A stretch of DNA of 64,000 nucleotides from UBA9214 sp963824045. GTDB taxonomy: Bacteria; Pseudomonadota; Gammaproteobacteria; UBA9214. The notes under the pieces are model-generated. The model did not search any database. It saw nothing but the letters and a program-made list of their open reading frames with translations, and had not been told where the DNA came from. Within the stretch, counting starts at the first letter, position 1, and every line of letters begins with the position of its first letter. The DNA lies in assembly GCA_963824045.1 (NCBI GenBank), contig CAWGNW010000017.1, positions 248,001 through 312,000 of the forward strand. Direction: 5' to 3'. Positions 18,843 through 27,209 of the stretch are shown here, one piece after another. The position numbers and the translations under genes were made by a program.

Positions 18843-20315
18843 ATGAATGACTTGCACGACCTCGAACTGTTGTTGCGGTCCCGCGTCCCCCTGATCACGA
18901 TTGAAACCCGCGAGGAAAAACGGGTGGCCCGACTTTTTGGCCGGCTGGCTGTCAGGCTCGCCATGCCGGTCATGTCCTGGTCAGCCACTACCGGCTTGCA
19001 GCGTATCGATTACGCAGCCGCCCCCCAGCGCCATGCCAGTGAATCGCGTCAGGCGCTTGGCCAGATAAAGGCGACCACAACACCTACGATCTACCTGTTG
19101 CTTGATTTTCACCCGTATCTGGAAGATCACTACAATATCCGCCTCATCAAGGAGATCGCACTCGACTACCAGTCACTCGGACATACGATCGTACTGGTAA
19201 GTCATGAACTGCAGCTGCCGCCGGAGCTTGGCGGCTTCAGCGCCAGATTTTCACTGTCACTGCCGGACACAGTACAGCTGGAGGAAATCATCCGGGAGGA
19301 AGCCGATCACTGGTCAACTGCCAATAACGGCGGCAAGGTCCGGACCGATCGCAGGACGCTGGACCTTGTCGTAACCCGGCTGCGCGGCCTGACGACGGTC
19401 GATGCCCGCAAGCTGGCGCGCAGTATCATTTACGACGATGGCGCAATCAATGCAGGCGACCTGGACAGGCTGACACGCGCCCGCTACCAGCTGCTGGAAA
19501 ACGGCGGCGCGCTCTCCTGCGAATTCAACACCACCGACTTTGCCGATGTCGGAGGTTTGGAGAAGCTGAAGCACTGGGTCGGCTTGCGCCGCAAAACCTT
19601 CCTGGAGGCAGAGACCACGCCGGATGCCCCGAGAGGGATCCTGCTGGTCGGGGTTCAGGGGGGCGGCAAAAGCCTCGCAGCCAAGGCCGTTGCAGGTATG
19701 TGGCAGATACCACTGCTGCGTCTGGACTTCGGAACCCTGTACAACAAGTTTTTTGGAGAAACCGAGCGCAACCTGCGTGATGCACTGAAAGCGGCAGAAG
19801 CCATGGCACCCTGCGTACTCTGGATCGATGAAATCGAAAAAGCCATCGCCTCCGGTGACTACGACAGCGGGACCTCGCGGCGGGTTCTGGGGAGTTTGCT
19901 GACATGGCTGTCGGAACGTACCGCGCGGGTCTTTATCGTGGCAACTGCCAATGTCATTGAACACCTGCCGCCGGAACTGATTCGCAAGGGCCGCCTGGAT
20001 GAAATTTTTTTCGTGGATCTGCCTGATACAGCCACCCGTGCGGAGATCCTGGCAATCCACCTGCGCAAACGTGATCACAAACCCATAGACTTCGATATAC
20101 CCGAGCTGGCGGGCCTGACCAGCGGCTTTTCCGGCGCAGAAATCGAGCAGGCTATTGTTGCCGCCACCTACCTGGCGCGTGAACAGCAGTCATCGATGAA
20201 TACCGGTCACATACGCGCCGAGATCGAACAGACCCGGCCGCTGTCGCAGGTCATGGCTGAAAAAGTCGCCAGATTACGTACCTGGGCAAAGGACCGCACT
20301 GTCCTGGCAAACTGA
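18843..20315 (+). CDS. Ycf46-like AAA+ ATPase
   Basis: The 490-residue protein has an N-terminal domain of about 220 residues that begins LHDLELLLRSRVPLITIETREEKRV, then one AAA+ module: Walker A GVQGGGKS at residues 270-277, Walker B VLWIDE at 325-330, a sensor region IVATANVIEHLPPELIRKGRLDE with an arginine finger, and a helical lid with GFSGAEIEQAI. An N-terminal domain of this kind fused to a single FtsH-like AAA module is the Ycf46 architecture, known from plastids, cyanobacteria and many gammaproteobacteria; its bacterial role is not settled. No protease or membrane segment is present. The frame is intact. Confidence 0.8.
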   Translation: MNDLHDLELLLRSRVPLITIETREEKRVARLFGRLAVRLAMPVMSWSATTGLQRIDYAAAPQRHASESRQALGQIKATTTPTIYLLLDFHPYLEDHYNIRLIKEIALDYQSLGHTIVLVSHELQLPPELGGFSARFSLSLPDTVQLEEIIREEADHWSTANNGGKVRTDRRTLDLVVTRLRGLTTVDARKLARSIIYDDGAINAGDLDRLTRARYQLLENGGALSCEFNTTDFADVGGLEKLKHWVGLRRKTFLEAETTPDAPRGILLVGVQGGGKSLAAKAVAGMWQIPLLRLDFGTLYNKFFGETERNLRDALKAAEAMAPCVLWIDEIEKAIASGDYDSGTSRRVLGSLLTWLSERTARVFIVATANVIEHLPPELIRKGRLDEIFFVDLPDTATRAEILAIHLRKRDHKPIDFDIPELAGLTSGFSGAEIEQAIVAATYLAREQQSSMNTGHIRAEIEQTRPLSQVMAEKVARLRTWAKDRTVLAN

Positions 20316-20618
20316 TTGCTCGCCCTGTACCGGGGGTTCGTCTGGCAGCCTCGATTGCTGCAAAAGACCGGCCCGTCACAGACCGGCCGCTGCAGAACTG
20401 TGTTTCCACCGGATTATCACCCGGGCTCCACATCTTGCCCACAGACTTTTCCACAGTTTTATCCACAGGCAGAATATTTGTATCCCCCTGAATTATATCG
20501 ACCTGAATCCAATTGAAGCGGCGCTGTCCGCGCTGAAGCCAACTACCTGTGATATGCTAATTCCACTCCACATAACAATAGAAACCATGCCGGGAATGGC
20601 ATATCAGGGAGTTAGGAC
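20316..20618. other. Intergenic region with DnaA-box-like sites
   Basis: This 303-base gap holds no gene. It contains TTTTCCACA (20447-20455) and a perfect consensus DnaA box TTATCCACA (20459-20467) three bases further on, followed by an AT-rich stretch around 20470-20515. They could be DnaA titration or regulatory sites. No terminator for the upstream ATPase gene is obvious. Confidence 0.5.
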
Positions 20619-20957
20619 ATGCACACAGCCAGCAATAATTCGTGCCTTGATTTTGACGGCTGGGCGTCACTTGCCCGGGAAGACCCACAGCTTTTTGAAA
20701 TAAGACGAAAATTTATTATCGAACAAGCTATTTCACAGGCATCACCCCGGAGACAAAAGCGGCTGCGCTGCCTGCAGTGGCAACTGGACCAGATACGCAT
20801 CACCTCGCCTACACCGCTGTCTGCCTGCCTGCGCATGCAGCACATGCTGTGGGAGAAACTGGCCGGTGAAGCCGGACTGCTGGCATGTCTACAGGGAAAG
20901 GAGAGCCCGCCTAAACCTGGCCGGCATACCGCAACCATCCTGCCTTTCAAGGGCTGA
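20619..20957 (+). CDS. DUF3135 family protein
   Basis: The 112-residue protein has LDFDGWASLAREDPQLFEIRRK near its start, a basic middle (SPRRQKRLRCLQWQLDQIR), and TPLSACLRMQHMLWEKL towards the end. This matches the gammaproteobacterial DUF3135 family (F-D-x-(W/L)-x-x-LA-x-x-DP-x-x-FE, then R-x-LQ-x-x-(I/L)-(D)). The function is unknown; the fold should be helical and cytosolic, since there is no signal or membrane segment. GGGAG lies upstream of the ATG. It stands alone between the ATPase and rpmE. Confidence 0.75.
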   Translation: MHTASNNSCLDFDGWASLAREDPQLFEIRRKFIIEQAISQASPRRQKRLRCLQWQLDQIRITSPTPLSACLRMQHMLWEKLAGEAGLLACLQGKESPPKPGRHTATILPFKG

Positions 20958-20958
20958 C

Positions 20959-20987
20959 TTGCTGCGGTCGGGCGATTCACGTATTAT
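20959..20987 (+). promoter_or_regulatory. Putative sigma-70 promoter of rpmE
   Basis: TTGCTG (20959-20964) and TATTAT (20982-20987) are separated by exactly 17 bases, just after the DUF3135 stop and 67 bases before the rpmE start codon. The match is moderate but the spacing and position are good. Confidence 0.55.
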
Positions 20988-21054
20988 CGCCCGCCTTCTC
21001 ACGGCACCGGCAGACACCCGTGAACGCAGGAAATCACATATTACCGAGGCTGAC

Positions 21055-21258
21055 ATGAAACCTGAAATACATCCGGCATACAATGACATAAAAGTCACCT
21101 GCAGTTGCGGCGAGAGCTTCGAGACGCGTTCTACCGTCGGCAAGGATCTCTCCATCGAGGTATGTTCGCAATGCCACCCGTTCTACACCGGCAAGCAGAA
21201 AATCGTGGATGCGGGCGGCCGCGTCGACAAATTCCGCCGGCGTTACGGAAGAGACTGA
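21055..21258 (+). CDS. rpmE: 50S ribosomal protein L31 (zinc-binding type)
   Basis: L31 sits at the subunit interface and forms an inter-subunit bridge. The 67-residue protein begins MKPEIHPAYNDIKVTCSCGESF and ends GGRVDKFRRRYGRD. Cysteines in TCSCGE and VCSQCHPFYTGKQK form the zinc site, so this is the zinc-containing paralogue that acts as a zinc store. The frame is open upstream, but family members start at this methionine. A plausible promoter lies at 20959-20987 and an intrinsic terminator follows the stop at 21296-21321. Confidence 0.97.
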   Translation: MKPEIHPAYNDIKVTCSCGESFETRSTVGKDLSIEVCSQCHPFYTGKQKIVDAGGRVDKFRRRYGRD

Positions 21259-21270
21259 TTTACACAGCGA

Positions 21271-22107
21271 ATGCCGCTGCAGAGTCACATCAGGGGGGCG
21301 TCCGAATCGGGCGCCCTTTTTGCTTTGTGCGCCCTTCTGCTTGCCACTCGGGTCACCCCCGCACGCGCCGAAAACCAGCCCCTGCCGCAAATCTGCCCGC
21401 CTGCGCAAATCGATGAACGGGTACAGGTCAGTTATGTCTACGACGGGGATACGGTCAAGCTGAGTGATGGCCGGCGTGTCCGCTTCATTGGTATCAACAC
21501 GCCGGAAATGGCCCATCACGGCACCCGGATCCAGCCATACGCTGAAATCGCAAGAACAAGCCTGCAAAAGGCCCTGGAACCGGGCGGTAACATGCTTACC
21601 CTGCAATATGGCAGGGAGCGCAAGGATCACTACGGGCGCCTGCTCGCCCACGCCTACCTCGGCGATGGCGAAAACGTGGCCGTCCTGCTGCTCCGCCAGG
21701 GCCATGCAACGACACTGGTAGTTCCACCGAACACCGCGGCAGCAATCTGTTACCAGCAAATCGAGAACGAAGCGCGCTCTGCGGGCCGCGGCCTCTGGCA
21801 ACTGGCAGCTTACCAGCCCCGGAACGCCGATTCGCTGACCCGCGATGCCGACGGCTTTTACATAGTGCGGGGACGGGTGACAGACATACACCGGACACGG
21901 CGGCAGGTGCGATTAGCACTGGAGGGGTTGCTGGTAGCCCGAATTTCAGAGAATGACCTTGCCAACTTTGAGCCGGACTTCCTGGAAAAACTGCCGGGCC
22001 ACACAGTAGAGTTAAGGGGCTGGATCAAGCCGGAGGGGGACGGGCTTGGTATCCGTATCCGCCACCCGGAAGCACTGTCCCTGGTTGGCGCGCCACCCAA
22101 GCACTGA
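21271..22107 (+). CDS. Secreted thermonuclease-family (SNase) nuclease
   Basis: The 278-residue protein has a signal-peptide-like stretch (ALFALCALLLATRVTPARA, residues about 14-33) and a staphylococcal-nuclease domain: YVYDGDTVKLSDG, the catalytic arginine and glutamate in VRFIGINTPEMAHHG, and the second arginine in KDHYGRLLAHAYL. The last 90 residues form an extra beta-rich part (VRGRVTDIHRTRRQVRLALEG) that may be an OB-like domain. It should cleave DNA or RNA outside the cytoplasm with calcium. The start region overlaps the rpmE terminator hairpin, so the exact start is uncertain. The M48 gene follows after nine bases. Confidence 0.82.
   Translation: MPLQSHIRGASESGALFALCALLLATRVTPARAENQPLPQICPPAQIDERVQVSYVYDGDTVKLSDGRRVRFIGINTPEMAHHGTRIQPYAEIARTSLQKALEPGGNMLTLQYGRERKDHYGRLLAHAYLGDGENVAVLLLRQGHATTLVVPPNTAAAICYQQIENEARSAGRGLWQLAAYQPRNADSLTRDADGFYIVRGRVTDIHRTRRQVRLALEGLLVARISENDLANFEPDFLEKLPGHTVELRGWIKPEGDGLGIRIRHPEALSLVGAPPKH
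21296..21321 (+). terminator. Intrinsic terminator after rpmE, inside the 5' end of the nuclease gene
   Basis: GGGCGTCCG (21296-21304) pairs with CGGGCGCCC (21308-21316), with one G-U pair and a three-base loop, and is followed by TTTTT (21317-21321). It begins 38 bases after the rpmE stop and overlaps codons 9-17 of the nuclease frame. Confidence 0.75.
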
Positions 22108-22116
22108 AACCCCACG

Positions 22117-23586
22117 ATGCCTGCACTGCAGAGAAAAATCGCTCGCTGCACCGCAATACTTGCCGCTGCGGTTCTGCTACCGGCTTGCGCCACCAATCCG
22201 GTTACCGGCAGCAATGATTTCGTACTGATTTCCGAAGACCAGGAAATCGCGCTCGGGCGCCAGGCCAATGCCCTGATACTCAAGGAAACGCCTGTCTATG
22301 CAGACCCGGAACTAGAACAACTGGTGCAACAGGTCGGAGAGGAACTGGCGAGTCATAGTCATCGGCCGGAACTTATCTATCGCTTCACTGTGCTCGACAG
22401 TACGGCAATCAACGCCTTTGCCCTGCCCGGAGGCTATATCTATATCACCCGCGGACTGCTGGCATACCTGAATTCCGAAGCAGAACTTGCCGCCGTCCTG
22501 GGACATGAAATCGGGCATGTCACGGCGCGACACAGCGTCCGGCAACAAAGCACTGCGGCCGTAACCGGCATACTCGGCGCGATCGTGGCCGCTTCGACCG
22601 GGGTACAGGGTGTCGACACGGTCACCAATATGGCAAGCACTGCCATCGTCCGCGGTTATGGCAGGGAGCATGAGCTGGAAGCGGACCGGCTCGGCGCCGA
22701 ATACATGGCCAGAAGCGGCTATGACCCCGATGCCATGCTGGAAGTCGTTGGTGTTCTGAAAAACCAGGAGGCCTTTGAAACCCTGGTGGCTGAAAAAGAA
22801 GGCAGAGAGGCAAATGTTTATCATGGCCTGTTTTCCACGCACCCTGACAACGACGCACGCTTGCAGGAAGTCGTCAATGCCGCGCAGCTTTACAAGACCG
22901 GTACAAGCAACCGTGTAAACCGCGAAAGTTTCCTGCTTACACTGGATGGCCTGACATTTGGTGACAGCGCCCGCGAGGGCATCATTCGAGGTAACCGCTT
23001 CTACCATAAACCCCTGGACTTCACCCTCACATTTCCGGAAAACTGGCGTATCGAGAATCAGGCAGAAAAAATCCTGGCAATATCTGCGGACAATAACGGC
23101 CTGATTCAACTGTCGATCATCGACCTGAACAAGCGTATTACGCCAAAACAGTTCATGGAACAGCGCATGCAACTGAAAAACCTGCGCCAGGGAAGCACTT
23201 TCGAGAATGGCGACCTGGAAGGCTACACCGCCATCGCGGACAGCAATACAACATTCGGCACCCGCGCTGTACGATATGTGGTCATTTACCGCGACACCAG
23301 TGCCTACATATTCGCCGTCGCTGCAAAGTTAAAGAAGGATTCCAGGCGTTTTGATGATGATATTCTGGCGACCGCACGCAGTTTTCGCAGCCTGACAGCG
23401 GCGGATGAGCTCTATGCCAGAGAGAAAAAACTTGCAGTCATTCGCGCACCCGAAGGTGCGAGCTACGCAGGCCTTGCGGCCGAATCGCCCATCACCAACT
23501 ACCCGGAAATGCAGTTGCGGCTGCTCAATGATGCCTATCCCGACGGGGAACCGGGGACTTCACAACTTATCAAGCTCATACACTAG
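22117..23586 (+). CDS. M48 family metalloprotease lipoprotein
   Basis: The 489-residue protein has a lipoprotein signal with LPAC at residues 21-24, so it should be anchored in the outer membrane facing the periplasm. The M48 zinc site is HEIGH at 130-134 and the third ligand lies in EHELEADRLG. The C-terminal half (about 300-489, FYHKPLDFTLTFPENWRIEN onward) is not a TPR region as in BepA but a beta-rich domain. Related proteases take part in outer-membrane protein quality control. It starts nine bases after the nuclease stop, so the two are probably cotranscribed as secreted hydrolases. Confidence 0.88.
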   Translation: MPALQRKIARCTAILAAAVLLPACATNPVTGSNDFVLISEDQEIALGRQANALILKETPVYADPELEQLVQQVGEELASHSHRPELIYRFTVLDSTAINAFALPGGYIYITRGLLAYLNSEAELAAVLGHEIGHVTARHSVRQQSTAAVTGILGAIVAASTGVQGVDTVTNMASTAIVRGYGREHELEADRLGAEYMARSGYDPDAMLEVVGVLKNQEAFETLVAEKEGREANVYHGLFSTHPDNDARLQEVVNAAQLYKTGTSNRVNRESFLLTLDGLTFGDSAREGIIRGNRFYHKPLDFTLTFPENWRIENQAEKILAISADNNGLIQLSIIDLNKRITPKQFMEQRMQLKNLRQGSTFENGDLEGYTAIADSNTTFGTRAVRYVVIYRDTSAYIFAVAAKLKKDSRRFDDDILATARSFRSLTAADELYAREKKLAVIRAPEGASYAGLAAESPITNYPEMQLRLLNDAYPDGEPGTSQLIKLIH

Positions 23587-23617
23587 CGCATCAGTGTTGG
23601 TGAGCAAGACACTCCAT

Positions 23618-23623
23618 TATAAT
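23618..23623 (+). promoter_or_regulatory. Putative -10 element of mdh
   Basis: A perfect TATAAT lies 38 bases before the mdh start codon in the 75-base gap after the M48 gene. Only a weak TTGGTG is found 15 bases upstream, so the promoter is tentative. Confidence 0.4.
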
Positions 23624-23661
23624 CACCACTACTACCTACAAAAATCATCAAGGATAATCAC

Positions 23662-24600
23662 ATGAACAAGATCAGCGTAATCGGAGCGGGGCGTGTGGGG
23701 GAAGCAACAGCCCAGGTTCTCGCGCAACAGGGAATGTGCCAGGAAGTCACGCTACTTGATGTTCGGGAAGGTGCTGCTTCCGGCGCAGCCCTGGATATCC
23801 TGCAATCCGGATCCTACTTTGAGTTCGATACCCGTGTAATCGGGGGCAGTGACCCGACTCTGCTGACAGACTCCGACCTTGTCATTGTGACCGCGGGGTC
23901 GCCGCGCAAGCCCGGTATGTCGCGCAGTGACGTGCTCGATGTCAACCGCGCTGTCATCGACGTCATCGTTGACGAAGTGCTCGCTTATGCCCCTGACAGC
24001 ATGCTGCTCATGGTATCAAACCCCGTGGATGTACTGACATGGCATGCCTGGAAGCGTACCGGCTGGGACCGTCAACGGGTTTTTGGCCAGGCTGGCGTCC
24101 TGGATGCTTCACGCATGGCATGTTTCATGGCGGAGGAAACCGGTCTTTCAATCAAGGATATCCATGCCATGGTAATCGGGGGGCATGGCGACTTCATGGT
24201 TCCGCTCACCCGTTTCAGCACCATCAACGGCATCCCGGTCACAACCATGCTCGACCAGGATACCCTGGCAAGAATCAGCAAACGCACCCAGCATGGTGGC
24301 TCCGAGATTCTCGCACTGAGGAAAAACAGCAGCGCCTACAATGCACCGGCTTCGGCCATCGCGACTATGGTCGACTCAATCACTCGAAACCGCCGACGGG
24401 TGCTACCCTGCGTCTGCGTGCTTGCGGGCGAATACGGGCAGCACGACATCACCGCGGGTGTACCTGCAATTCTGGGGCGCAAGGGGATCGAAAAGGTGCT
24501 TGAACTCCCTCTAAACGAAGCGGAACGGGCCGGCTTTACCGCTTCCGTAGACAGCATCCGGTCCGACCTTGAAACACTCAAGGGGCATCAAAAGAGCTGA
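23662..24600 (+). CDS. mdh: Malate dehydrogenase (LDH-like, NAD-dependent)
   Basis: Malate dehydrogenase interconverts malate and oxaloacetate in the TCA cycle. The 312-residue protein starts MNKISVIGAGRVGEATAQVL, an NAD-binding G-x-G-x-x-G, has the active-site loop AGSPRKPGMSRSDVL with the malate-specific arginines, VSNPVDVLTWHAWK, and the catalytic histidine in IGGHGDFMVPL. This is the LDH-like MDH type and not the E. coli dimeric type. AAGGA precedes the ATG. Its 3' end overlaps the ponA 3' end by 13 bases; the two genes are convergent and no terminator is visible between them. Confidence 0.95.
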   Translation: MNKISVIGAGRVGEATAQVLAQQGMCQEVTLLDVREGAASGAALDILQSGSYFEFDTRVIGGSDPTLLTDSDLVIVTAGSPRKPGMSRSDVLDVNRAVIDVIVDEVLAYAPDSMLLMVSNPVDVLTWHAWKRTGWDRQRVFGQAGVLDASRMACFMAEETGLSIKDIHAMVIGGHGDFMVPLTRFSTINGIPVTTMLDQDTLARISKRTQHGGSEILALRKNSSAYNAPASAIATMVDSITRNRRRVLPCVCVLAGEYGQHDITAGVPAILGRKGIEKVLELPLNEAERAGFTASVDSIRSDLETLKGHQKS

Positions 24601-26975
24601 TCTGTGGATGCCCCGCCAACTCCCGGCCCCTCGACTGCAGCCGAATCACTCGTTCGGGTAGGAACGGAATCTTCCATGAATGTTTCAAAAATAGCGTCCT
24701 TTTGACCACTGCGCGCCAACAGGCCGGTTACCGGGTCTATGCGCACCGTTACCAGCCCCTCCGGTGGTTGCTGGCTGACCGCTTTAATACCCTGCAGTGC
24801 CTCCCGCATGTAATCGATCCACATGGGCAAGGCTGATCGCCCTCCGGTTTCACCCCGCCCCAGCGGTTCCAATTTGTCAAAGCCAACCCATGCGGTTGCT
24901 ACCACTGCATGATTGAAACCTGAAAACCAGCCATCCATCTGATCATTGGTGGTACCCGTCTTGCCTGCCAGATCCGACCGCCCAAGGACACGCGCCCTGG
25001 TGCCTGTACCCCGCTGGATGACATCACGCATCATCGATGTCATCAACCAGACATTCTGGGGAGACAGTACCTGAGGCGCCAGACTGACTTGTTTCGGCAT
25101 GCCGGTGGTAATTTCATCCAGCACCTCGGGGCAATGCGTGCAGACAACGGGCGAATCAGCCATGAACACCAATTCACCCGCGGCATTGTAGATGCTGCGG
25201 ATAAAATACGGCTTGATCAGATAACCACCATTGGCCAGCACGGCAAAGGCACGAGCCATTTGCAGCGGCGTTACCGAGGCACTACCCAGCGCCAGAGTAA
25301 GGTCATGCGGCAGTTCCTCGGAAGAGAACCCGAACTTCTCGGCATAAGTCGCCGCATACCCTGCACCGATGGCCCGCAAAATACGAATTGAAACCAGATT
25401 CCTTGAACGGTAAAGCGCCTCGCGCAAGCGTGTCGGTCCATAAAATTGACCGCTGTAGTTCTCCGGGCGCCATGTTGACTCCAGCTCCGAGTCATCGAAC
25501 ACTACGGGCGCATCGTTGATGATACTGGCCGGAGTAAATCCTTTTTCAAGCGCGGCTGAGTAGATAATCGGTTTAAAGCTGGAGCCGGGTTGGCGCTTTG
25601 CCTGGGTCGCGCGATTGAACTTGCTGCGATTGAAGTCAAACCCGCCGACCAATGCCAGAATTGCGCCGTCAGTCGGACGCAGTGACACCAGGGCTCCTTC
25701 AACAACGGGGATCTGGGCCAGTTCCCAGACATTATCGAATCTGGATACTCGCACAACGTCACCCCTGGCCACCACATCGCCCGCCTTTTTTGGAGCCGGG
25801 CCCAGACGGTTGACACTACGGTATGGTCTAGCCCAGGAGATTCCTTCCCAGTCGATTGAAATGGTTTCGTTGCTCTTCAGCAGGACCCCGATTGATTTTT
25901 CATCCACCCGGGTGACAATGGCCGGCTCCAGCCCACCAAGCTGTACATAATCAGTCAATAATCCGACCCACTTTTCCGGCTGAACTTCATCGAGGCTGAC
26001 GCTGGCTTCCGCTCCCCGGTATCCATGCCTTTTACTGTAATCCAGCAAATCCTTGCGCAATGCCAGAGTCGCCGCAGCCTGGCGTGGAACGTCAATTGTC
26101 GTAACCACCTCATAACCGGAGGTATAGACAGAGTCACCATAGCGTTCGACCATTTCATGTCGCACCATCTCGGCGACATAAGCAGCGCTTGCCTCTGCCT
26201 GTACCCGATGCATGCGCGCCCCATCAGGTTCGGCAACAGCGGCCTCGTAGGCAGCAGTATCCAGGTAACCCAGCTGATGCATTCTCCCGAGAACGTAGTT
26301 GCGCCGGTCAACCGCGGCCTCGGGATTACTGATCGGGTTGATTCTGGAGGGGGCCTTTGGCAGGGCAGCAATCATTGCCATTCTCGCCACGGACAGGTCG
26401 GCAATGCTCATTCCGTAATAGACTTGTGCTGCCGCCTCAACACCATAGGCACGCTGCCCCAGATAAATCTTGTTGAGGTACAGTTCCAGTATTTCTTCCT
26501 TGCTGAGCAAGCCTTCGATCTTGTAGGCAAGCAGTATTTCGGTCAGCTTCCTCAAGTAGGTTTTTTCACTTGAGAGGAAGAAGTTTCTCGCAACTTGCAT
26601 GGTAATCGTGCTGCCGCCCTGACGTTTCTTGCCAGTTCGTAGCAGTTCTACCGCTGCACGGAGCAGGCCCTGGAAATCAACACCCGCATGTTCAAAAAAC
26701 CGGTCGTCCTCTGCAGCCAGAAATGCCTGCACCATAGCGTCAGGAACTTGACTTATTTTGACCGGGTTGCGGCGCTTCTCCCCGAACTCAGCCAGCAACC
26801 GCCTGTCACTGGCGTAGATACGCAGCGGTTCCTGCAGCTGTACATCCCTGAGAACATCAATCGAAGGCAATTGCTGCTCAATTTTTGCGTATAATACTGC
26901 AGCCGCAATAGCAACGCCGAAACTCGCAAGCAGCAACAGGTAAAAAAACACACGGCCAAGGTGACGTAGGATCAT
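24588..26975 (-). CDS. mrcA: Penicillin-binding protein 1A
   Basis: PBP1A is a bifunctional class A peptidoglycan synthase of the inner membrane. The 795-residue protein has an N-terminal membrane anchor (RVFFYLLLLASFGVAIAAAVLY is split here only for length), the glycosyltransferase domain with AAEDDRFFEHAG, GGSTITMQVARNFFL and NKIYLGQRAYGVEAA, an OB-like insert, and a transpeptidase domain with the serine motif GSSFKP, SRN in LYRSRNLVSI, and AGKTGTTND. The motif set and length are typical of gammaproteobacterial PBP1A. It is divergent from pilM across 234 bases, the conserved ponA-pilMNOPQ arrangement. Confidence 0.96.
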   Translation of the reverse strand: MILRHLGRVFFYLLLLASFGVAIAAAVLYAKIEQQLPSIDVLRDVQLQEPLRIYASDRRLLAEFGEKRRNPVKISQVPDAMVQAFLAAEDDRFFEHAGVDFQGLLRAAVELLRTGKKRQGGSTITMQVARNFFLSSEKTYLRKLTEILLAYKIEGLLSKEEILELYLNKIYLGQRAYGVEAAAQVYYGMSIADLSVARMAMIAALPKAPSRINPISNPEAAVDRRNYVLGRMHQLGYLDTAAYEAAVAEPDGARMHRVQAEASAAYVAEMVRHEMVERYGDSVYTSGYEVVTTIDVPRQAAATLALRKDLLDYSKRHGYRGAEASVSLDEVQPEKWVGLLTDYVQLGGLEPAIVTRVDEKSIGVLLKSNETISIDWEGISWARPYRSVNRLGPAPKKAGDVVARGDVVRVSRFDNVWELAQIPVVEGALVSLRPTDGAILALVGGFDFNRSKFNRATQAKRQPGSSFKPIIYSAALEKGFTPASIINDAPVVFDDSELESTWRPENYSGQFYGPTRLREALYRSRNLVSIRILRAIGAGYAATYAEKFGFSSEELPHDLTLALGSASVTPLQMARAFAVLANGGYLIKPYFIRSIYNAAGELVFMADSPVVCTHCPEVLDEITTGMPKQVSLAPQVLSPQNVWLMTSMMRDVIQRGTGTRARVLGRSDLAGKTGTTNDQMDGWFSGFNHAVVATAWVGFDKLEPLGRGETGGRSALPMWIDYMREALQGIKAVSQQPPEGLVTVRIDPVTGLLARSGQKDAIFETFMEDSVPTRTSDSAAVEGPGVGGASTDQLF

Positions 26976-27130
26976 TAATGCAGTATTAACCTGTGATCGG
27001 GTTCAAAGAACGGCCATGAAGCAAGCCATAAATTAACTGCTACACCGGTACGAGAGAAATTTTTTCTTAAACAAAATTCCACCTCGTCCGATAACCAGTA
27101 CCATAGCATCTGAGTAGCATTACACATTGG

Positions 27131-27159
27131 TTGACAAACAGTTGGCAATGTCCTCTAAT
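27131..27159 (+). promoter_or_regulatory. Sigma-70 promoter of the pilMNOPQ operon
   Basis: A consensus -35 TTGACA (27131-27136) and TCTAAT (27154-27159) are separated by 17 bases. It lies 51 bases before the pilM GTG in the ponA-pilM divergent region and is the best promoter match seen in the window. Confidence 0.75.
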
Positions 27160-27209
27160 GCGGCGAACTACCTTTGTCGTACAACAGTGGGTAACTAAAA
27201 GGAAATATT

